Origin: JAVBRU01 sp031547595
GTDB lineage: Bacteria; Bacillota; Clostridia; Christensenellales; Aristaeellaceae
Direction of reading: 5' to 3'
DNA: 64,000 nt
Assembly (NCBI GenBank): GCA_031547595.1
Contig: JAVBRU010000008.1
Span: forward strand, 1 to 64,000
This document shows, in pieces, positions 58,367-64,000 of this stretch. The notes beneath the pieces are model-generated. The model was not told the DNA's origin. It saw only the letters and a list, made by a program, of their open reading frames with translations, and made no database searches. The position numbers were made by a program, and so were the translations under genes. Each line of letters starts with the position of its first letter. Positions within the stretch are counted from its first letter, which is position 1.

Positions 58367-61288
58367 ATGAAACACCATCATTTGAATAAAAAGAAGAGCA
58401 CGACGGCCAAAGCAGTTCCTTGTATGCTGCTTTGGCTGGCGATGCTCTTTTGCTTTGGAGCTTCTGCTGCGGAGCAAGGCGCCCTGCCTTATAAAGAGCA
58501 ACTGGCGCAGTGGGATGGCCTCCCCCGCCAGGAAGAATCCATCGTGATTGCCGCCAAGGATTATTCTGCGGCTGATATGGTCGAGCTCGACTTGCTGCCG
58601 GACGGCACGCTGTACACCGGCGAGCAGGGGTATGTGGAGTACACCGTGACCGTGCCGCGCGATGCGCTGTACACCATCGCCATCAACTACTTCCCCGGCA
58701 ATGGCAGCGGCGGCGATATGCAGCGCTCCGTATCTGTCAACGGCGAAATTCCCTTCAAAGAAGCCAAGGACTTGTTCTTTTCCCGCATGTGGAACAACAA
58801 AAACGACGATTACAAAACCGCCACCGGCAACCAGCCCTTCCCATCCCAGGTGCAGACCCCGGAATGGATGGAAGTGATGCTTCGGGACGCCGAGGGCTAT
58901 GTGGTGGAGCCGTTCCTCTTCTACTTTAAAACGGGCGAAAACACGCTGCGCATCACCTCCCTCACAGAGGGCATGATCCTTGATACCATCACGCTTTCTG
59001 CCGAGCAGAAACTGATATCTTACGCTGAGTACCTGCAAAACGCGCTGGACAGCGGCGCTGCGTACGCGGACGTAGAATACGTGAAAATCCAGGCTGAGGA
59101 CGCCGCGCTCAAATCCGGCCCCAGTTTTTACCCCATGAACGACCGCACTTCTCCCCTCACCGAGCCGTATCACCCCACCTACATCACCCTCAACTGCATT
59201 GGCGACACCGCGTGGAACGAGCCCGGCGAATGGATCGCCTGGGATATCGAGGCACCAGTAGACGGCCTGTACCGCATCGTGCTGCGCTTCAAGCAGAGCG
59301 ACCTTCGCGGCATGTACGCCACGCGCACCCTGCGCGTGAATGGCGTGATTCCCTTCCAGGAAGCATCGGACCTTCGTTTTTATTATGATTCCGCATTCCA
59401 GATATCCGCCCTTAAAATGAACCGTACCATGCCAAACAACACCAAAGAGCAGACAGAAGAATTCTGGTTTTACCTCAAAGCGGGCGTCAACCGCATCACA
59501 CTCGAGGTCAGCCTGGGCGCCCTGGGCAACATCCTTTCGGATATTGACGAAATTACCAGCGATTTAAACAGCCTATACCGCGATATCATCGCGATCACGG
59601 GCACTGCGCCCGATATATATGCCAACTATCAGCTGTACAGGCGTATCCCGCACCTGCGCAGCAGCCTGGAAAGTTATAAAGAACGCCTGAGTGATATTTT
59701 GACGCGCCTGACGGCATTGACAGGCTCCAGCAGTGAGCGTACGGCGGGGCTTACCCGGCTGCTTGCCATGATGGATGATTTGCTGCGCGATGAGGAGCAG
59801 GTGGTGCGCCGTCTGGCCGCGTTCAAGGAGTGCATCACCGCCATTGGCAAATCCGCGCTCGACCTCAAAGACCAGCCCTTCAAGATCGACTATATCATCC
59901 TGGCCGGTAAAGATATGCCCAAGCTGCAGGCGGACGGCAACATCTTCCAGATGGCTGGGCATACACTCAGCTCCTTCTTTGGCTCTTTCTACAATGATTA
60001 TAACGTGGTGGACAGCGCGCTGGAAGCCGAGGACACCAAAACCATCGACGTCTGGTTGTCCACCGGCCGCGACCAGTTTGATGTGATCCGTCGCCTGATC
60101 AATGAGAGCTTTGAGAGCGAAAATGGCATCAAGGTCAACCTGCGGCTGATCAACGCCGATGTGCTGCTGCCCTCCACCTTCACCGGGCGCGGCCCTGATG
60201 TGGCCATCCAGATCAGCAACGTGGCCCCGGTCAACTTCGCCTTCCGCGGCGCGGCGTACGATCTCACGCAGTTCGAAGACTACGAGGAAGTATCGCAAAG
60301 CTTCCTGCCTGCGGCGCTGGAATCTTTCTACTATTTAGATGGCTGCTATGCGCTGCCTGATCAGATGAGCTTTCCGGTGCTGTTCTATCGCAAAGACATC
60401 TTCAATCAGCTTGGCCTCACCGTGCCCGAAACCTGGGACGATCTGGTCAAGCTGATCCCCCTCCTGCAGCGCTATAACATGGAAATATACCTGGACACCA
60501 ACCCGCCCAACTTCATGGGCGCATACATCAGCATGGGCAACTCTGTGACGGTGAACACCGTGTTCTTATCGCGCCTGTACCAAACGGGCGGCGACATCTA
60601 CTCCGAAGACGGCACGCTGTGCTTGTTTGACACAGAGGTCGCCAACACGGCGTTCAAGTGGTGGACGCAGTTCTACACCCAATACGGCTTCCCGCGCGAG
60701 ATCGACTTCATCACCCGCTTCCGCCTGGGCGAAGTGCCCATCGGCATTGTGGACCTATCCACCTATACGCGCCTGATGGTGTCTGCGCCGGAAATCCGCG
60801 GCGACTGGGGCATTGCCATGGTGCCGGGCACTTTGCAGGCAGATGGCAAAACCATTGCGCGTGATGTGCCCTGTGTGACCGGTGCTGCGATGATCATCCG
60901 AAACACCGTGGAACAAAAAAATACCGAGGAAGCGGCATGGGAATTCCTCAAGTGGTGGACGGGCAGTGAAACGCAAGGCAAGTTTGCCCTGGAGATGGAG
61001 GCCATCCTCGGCCGCGCCGGGCGCTATCTGGTAGCCAACCTCGACGCCTTCAAGGCAACCTCCTGGGAGCTTGAAACCAAGGCAGTGCTGATGGAGATGC
61101 TGCCCACGCTGCACGGCATCCCGCAGGTGCCGGGCGGGTACATCACCGGCCGCTACCTCAACAATGCGTTCGTCACCGTCATTACCGATTATGAAAACCC
61201 GGCAGACACGCTGTTTGAGGCCACGGAGCTGATCAACAAAGAAATCGACACCAAGCGCCGCGAGTTTGGGCTGCCGGTCGCGCAATAA
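58367..61288 (+). CDS. Carbohydrate-binding/solute-binding fusion protein
   Basis: A 973-residue exported protein more than twice the length of a usual solute-binding protein. After a signal segment (about 10-37) come two related beta domains (about 45-205 and 235-390), each with a VSVNGEIPF/LRVNGVIPF strand as in CBM35/CBM6-like modules, then a helical stretch (about 395-535), then a family 1 binding protein (about 545-950; DQFDVIRRLINESFE, GCYALPDQMSFPVLFYRKD, EAAWEFLKWWTG). There is no lipobox. Start is ATG 58367 behind AGGTG. In the operon it should bind a polymer or large oligosaccharide and hand sugar to the permeases. Confidence 0.85.
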   Translation: MKHHHLNKKKSTTAKAVPCMLLWLAMLFCFGASAAEQGALPYKEQLAQWDGLPRQEESIVIAAKDYSAADMVELDLLPDGTLYTGEQGYVEYTVTVPRDALYTIAINYFPGNGSGGDMQRSVSVNGEIPFKEAKDLFFSRMWNNKNDDYKTATGNQPFPSQVQTPEWMEVMLRDAEGYVVEPFLFYFKTGENTLRITSLTEGMILDTITLSAEQKLISYAEYLQNALDSGAAYADVEYVKIQAEDAALKSGPSFYPMNDRTSPLTEPYHPTYITLNCIGDTAWNEPGEWIAWDIEAPVDGLYRIVLRFKQSDLRGMYATRTLRVNGVIPFQEASDLRFYYDSAFQISALKMNRTMPNNTKEQTEEFWFYLKAGVNRITLEVSLGALGNILSDIDEITSDLNSLYRDIIAITGTAPDIYANYQLYRRIPHLRSSLESYKERLSDILTRLTALTGSSSERTAGLTRLLAMMDDLLRDEEQVVRRLAAFKECITAIGKSALDLKDQPFKIDYIILAGKDMPKLQADGNIFQMAGHTLSSFFGSFYNDYNVVDSALEAEDTKTIDVWLSTGRDQFDVIRRLINESFESENGIKVNLRLINADVLLPSTFTGRGPDVAIQISNVAPVNFAFRGAAYDLTQFEDYEEVSQSFLPAALESFYYLDGCYALPDQMSFPVLFYRKDIFNQLGLTVPETWDDLVKLIPLLQRYNMEIYLDTNPPNFMGAYISMGNSVTVNTVFLSRLYQTGGDIYSEDGTLCLFDTEVANTAFKWWTQFYTQYGFPREIDFITRFRLGEVPIGIVDLSTYTRLMVSAPEIRGDWGIAMVPGTLQADGKTIARDVPCVTGAAMIIRNTVEQKNTEEAAWEFLKWWTGSETQGKFALEMEAILGRAGRYLVANLDAFKATSWELETKAVLMEMLPTLHGIPQVPGGYITGRYLNNAFVTVITDYENPADTLFEATELINKEIDTKRREFGLPVAQ

Positions 61289-61307
61289 CAGGGAGGGGGA
61301 AGCAACT

Positions 61308-62249
61308 TTGACGGACGTAACCAAGCGCAAGCAAGGCGTACGCTATATGACCAAATGGCAATATGGCCGCATGCAGGCGCGCCGCTCCAAGCAGCTGTAT
61401 CTGATGATTCTGCCCTACATGCTGTGCTTTTTGGTGTTCACCATTGTGCCGGTTGTGGTGTCGATCTACTACAGCTTCACGCAGTTCAACGTGCTGCAGC
61501 CACCCCAGTTTGTCGGGCTGGACAACTATATGCGCCTGTTTCTGGACGACCCGATTTTCCTGAAGGCGATCAAAAACACGCTGCTGCTGGCGCTGATCAC
61601 CGGCCCCTTTGGCTATATCTTTTCCTTCATTATGGCGTGGCTGATCAACGAGCTGCCGCCCAAAGTCCGCGCTGTGCTGACAGTGATATTCTACGCGCCC
61701 AGCATTTCAGGCAATGCATATGTGATATTCACTCAGCTGTTCGCGGGCGACGCGTATGGCTTTATCAACTCCCGCCTGCTCAATATGGGGCTGATCACCG
61801 AAGCCATCCTGTGGCTGCGTGACGAGAAATACATGATGATCATCGTCATCCTGGTGTCGCTGTGGATGAGCCTGGGCGTGGGCTTTCTGTCCTTCATTGC
61901 GGGTCTTCAGGGCGTGGACAGGGCGCAGTATGAGGCTGCCGAAGTGGATGGCGTCAAAAATCGCTGGCAGGAGCTTTGGTCTATCACGCTGCCTAACATG
62001 CGCCCGCAGCTGCTGTTTGGCGCGGTCATGGCCGTCACGAGTTCGCTTGCCATTGCGGATGTCACCGTGGCGCTCAACGGCTTCCCCTCCACCAACTACG
62101 CCACCCACACCATCATCAACCATTTAAACGACTTTGGCATCATCCGCCTGGAAATGGGCTATGCCTGCGCCATTGCGGTGCTGCTGTTCTTTATGATGCT
62201 GTTCATCAACAAAGTGGTGCAGAAAATGCTCGGAAAGGTGGGCACATAA
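61308..62249 (+). CDS. Sugar ABC transporter permease, MalF type
   Basis: A 313-residue permease with six membrane helices and the EAA loop AAEVDGVKNRWQELWSITLPNM near residue 210 that docks the ATPase. I choose the TTG at 61308, behind GGGAGGGGG; the ATG at 61347 is the alternative and lacks a good ribosome site. It follows the fusion protein by 19 bases and its partner permease by one. The ATPase is not encoded in this operon as far as visible. Confidence 0.9.
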   Translation: MTDVTKRKQGVRYMTKWQYGRMQARRSKQLYLMILPYMLCFLVFTIVPVVVSIYYSFTQFNVLQPPQFVGLDNYMRLFLDDPIFLKAIKNTLLLALITGPFGYIFSFIMAWLINELPPKVRAVLTVIFYAPSISGNAYVIFTQLFAGDAYGFINSRLLNMGLITEAILWLRDEKYMMIIVILVSLWMSLGVGFLSFIAGLQGVDRAQYEAAEVDGVKNRWQELWSITLPNMRPQLLFGAVMAVTSSLAIADVTVALNGFPSTNYATHTIINHLNDFGIIRLEMGYACAIAVLLFFMMLFINKVVQKMLGKVGT

Positions 62250-62250
62250 C

Positions 62251-63204
62251 ATGACGACAACCAAGCTCACCAAAAACCAAAAGAAAATGCAAAAGATGAT
62301 CCGCACGGCGGAAAAGAAGATCAAAAAACGGCCCAAGGGCAAGTTTGCGATGTTCTTAACCGGTGGGCGCACCAACCGCTCCGTCAAGGGCAGCATGGTA
62401 ATGCTGCTGCTGCTCACGATGTTTGCGCTGGTGCTGCTGTTCCCTGTGGTGTTCATGGTGTCCAACGCCTTCAAGCCGATCAACGAGCTGTTCATTTTCC
62501 CGCCGCGCCTGTTTGTGATCAACCCCACGATGGATAACTTCTATGATCTGTTCGAGATACTGAGCGACTCTCTGGTGCCGTTCCTGCGCTATGTGTTCAA
62601 CACGCTGTTCATCGTGCTGGTAGGCTCCGTCGGTCATATCCTGCTCTCCTGCATGGCGGCATTCCCGCTGGCGAAGTTCAAATTCCCCGGCAGCAAGACG
62701 ATGTCGGAAATCGTGGTGCTGTCGCTGATGTTCTCCCCCGCCGTCACCGCCGTGCCCAACTACGTGATCATGAGCCGCCTGGGGCTGGTGGACAGCTATT
62801 GGGCGGTGATACTGCCCGCGCTGTCGATGTCGCTGGGGCTGTTCCTGATGAAAAACTTCATGGAGCAGGTGCCAAGCGCGCTGATTGACGCTGCGTCCAT
62901 CGATGGCTCGTCGTACTTTGGCATGCTGTGGCGCGTGGTGATGCCGGCCGTTAAGCCCGCGTGGATCACACTGTTCATTGTATCCTTCCAGGAGCTCTGG
63001 CGTGCCACCGGTGCCAACTTCATCTACAACGAAAACCTCAAACCACTGCCAGCCATGCTGACGCAGCTGACGGGCAGCGGCGTGGCACGCACCGGCGTTG
63101 TGGCTGCCACATCGCTGATGCTGTTTCTCGTGCCAGTCATCCTGTTTATGTTCTCCCAGGCCAACGTGTTGGAAACAATGGCCACATCGGGCATCAAGGA
63201 ATAA
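62251..63204 (+). CDS. Sugar ABC transporter permease, MalG type
   Basis: A 317-residue permease. A basic N-terminal tail (about 1-45, KLTKNQKKMQKMIRTAEKKIKKRPKG region) is longer than usual, then six membrane helices, with the EAA loop DAASIDGSSYFGMLWRVVMP near 205. It pairs with the MalF-type permease one base upstream. The gene ends 12 bases before the next one. Confidence 0.9.
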   Translation: MTTTKLTKNQKKMQKMIRTAEKKIKKRPKGKFAMFLTGGRTNRSVKGSMVMLLLLTMFALVLLFPVVFMVSNAFKPINELFIFPPRLFVINPTMDNFYDLFEILSDSLVPFLRYVFNTLFIVLVGSVGHILLSCMAAFPLAKFKFPGSKTMSEIVVLSLMFSPAVTAVPNYVIMSRLGLVDSYWAVILPALSMSLGLFLMKNFMEQVPSALIDAASIDGSSYFGMLWRVVMPAVKPAWITLFIVSFQELWRATGANFIYNENLKPLPAMLTQLTGSGVARTGVVAATSLMLFLVPVILFMFSQANVLETMATSGIKE

Positions 63205-63216
63205 GGGGGGAGCGAA

Positions 63217-64000
63217 ATGAAAAAGCTGACAACACTGCTGCTGTACATCCTGGCGCTCTCCTTTGCACTGCCTGCGCTGGCGGATGGCACCTCCAACTAT
63301 ATCTATTCGCCTCATGGCAGGACGCGCCTTGCGCCTCCGGCCTACACGCTGGAGCGCTCCATCCTGGCCAGAGATTTAGAAGGGGTATCCTCCCTCCTCG
63401 GCCTTACAGACGCCTATGTGACGGATGATGCGGTGTATGTGCTGTCCGCCACGCAGCTCTTGATCCTCGATTACGATTTTGAAGTGTTGAATGTATTCCC
63501 TTCCTATACAGACCTGCAAGGAAATACCGTAGCCTTTGCCGGATGCACCGGCATGACGGTCACGCCGGAGGGCGATTACTACATCGCCCAGGCCGAAAGC
63601 TCCCAAATCCTGCACTTCAACGCCGATCATACGCTGCGCCGCGTGCTCCCCCGCCCCGCCATCACAGGCTTTGACAATGTGAAATACCGCCCCAGCAAAC
63701 TGGTGGTGGACAGCGCCAACCGCATGTACGTGATATCCAAGGGCATGTATGAGGGCATTGTGGAGCTAGACCCAGACGGCAATTTCTCACGCTTTTATGG
63801 CGTCAACAACGTCAAATTCACCCCCGCGCAGCTAATCTGGCGCGTGTTCGCCACGGCGGAGCAGCGCACGCGCCAGCAGCTTTGGCTACCAACCGACTTC
63901 ACCAACGTCTGCATCGACAACGACGGCTTCATATTCGCCACCATTCAAACGCTGACAGACAAGGCCATCAAACGCCTCAACTCCAAAGGCGAAAATATCC
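63217..64000 (+). CDS. Secreted beta-propeller-like protein, 3' end missing
   Basis: The frame runs open from ATG 63217 (behind GGGGGGAG) to the window end, 261 codons so far. Signal peptide (1-22, ending ALA). The rest has strand patterns of NHL or SMP-30-like propellers: VLSATQLLILDYDFEVL, GMTVTPEGDYYIAQAE, KLVVDSANRMYVISKG and VCIDNDGFIFATIQT. Such proteins often accompany binding-protein transporters of this large type, as far as I recall. It may bind sugar at the cell surface. Complete domain count cannot be given. Confidence 0.75.
   Translation, partial: MKKLTTLLLYILALSFALPALADGTSNYIYSPHGRTRLAPPAYTLERSILARDLEGVSSLLGLTDAYVTDDAVYVLSATQLLILDYDFEVLNVFPSYTDLQGNTVAFAGCTGMTVTPEGDYYIAQAESSQILHFNADHTLRRVLPRPAITGFDNVKYRPSKLVVDSANRMYVISKGMYEGIVELDPDGNFSRFYGVNNVKFTPAQLIWRVFATAEQRTRQQLWLPTDFTNVCIDNDGFIFATIQTLTDKAIKRLNSKGENI

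Noticed and set aside
1..64000. tRNA, rRNA, integrase or prophage genes
   Set aside because: No such sequence, no CCA-ended cloverleaf and no phage structural gene was seen on either strand by reading; a tRNAscan or Infernal run would settle it.

Overview
The window reads as chromosome of an anaerobic, GC-rich (roughly 55-60 % by eye) member of the Bacillota, class Clostridia; a Christensenellales or Oscillospiraceae-like gut or rumen anaerobe is my guess, not a demonstration. Reasons: Gram-positive housekeeping genes (scpA/scpB, nrdR, cdaA-cdaR, a YlmC/YmxH sporulation-type protein, an Rrf2-nifS-nifU iron-sulphur operon), many signal-peptide wall enzymes with SH3, NodB, VanY and YkuD domains, GGAGG-type ribosome sites, and frequent TTG/GTG starts. 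No rRNA, tRNA, CRISPR, prophage or transposase gene was seen. All three stop codons are used.

Layout. 1-4383: end of an inositol catabolism operon (iolG-iolB-iolD-iolE). 4481-7033: three-gene ABC-2 exporter, reverse strand. 7366-8502: amidohydrolase. 8663-16634: nrdR, ylmC-like gene, an endonuclease/exonuclease/phosphatase enzyme with a Gfo/Idh oxidoreductase, DEAD-box helicase, a transporter-like/acyltransferase fusion, and two GNAT acetyltransferases. 16636-22615: family 4 glycosidase, leaderless triple-LysM protein, and a tandem pair of SH3-NodB deacetylases, one broken by an amber codon. 22765-26287: an HTH regulator with an unusual 30-residue repeat, a small unlisted gene before it, and divergently an M50 protease with scpA-scpB. 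26426-29464: secreted beta-helix protein and a D,D-carboxypeptidase. 29677-37668: one long reverse-strand gene run, rrf2-nifS-nifU-hflX-three VanY-like peptidases-YprB-like nuclease-TPR protein. 37982-46215: secreted GHL10-like protein, L,D-transpeptidase, nuclease-SNF2 helicase fusion, small secreted protein, SanA-like protein and radC. 46412-51150: cdaA-cdaR, a proline-rich membrane protein and two RNA methyltransferases. 51258-55601: fucosidase operon of two sugar epimerase-like genes around a GH29 enzyme, with a divergent ROK regulator. 55639-56394: cutC. 56866-64000: sugar ABC transporter operon with two different solute-binding proteins (one a 973-residue fusion), two permeases, and a beta-propeller-like protein cut by the window edge.

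Themes. Sugar and polyol use (inositol, fucosides, GH4 substrates, an ABC importer without its own ATPase) sits beside heavy investment in cell-wall remodelling. Between genes there is a family of two-hairpin repeats that always lies just behind a gene's stop codon in the same orientation and whose stems vary in a compensatory way. There is also one non-coding element with inverted ends resembling a MITE. Many promoters with near-consensus -35 and -10 boxes and 17-base spacers can be read, and several carry palindromes that look like operators.

I found no clear antiviral system. The best candidates for something undescribed are the two-hairpin 3' repeat family, the HTH/30-residue-repeat regulator with its small upstream gene, the PD-(D/E)XK-SNF2 fusion, and the carbohydrate-binding/solute-binding fusion.
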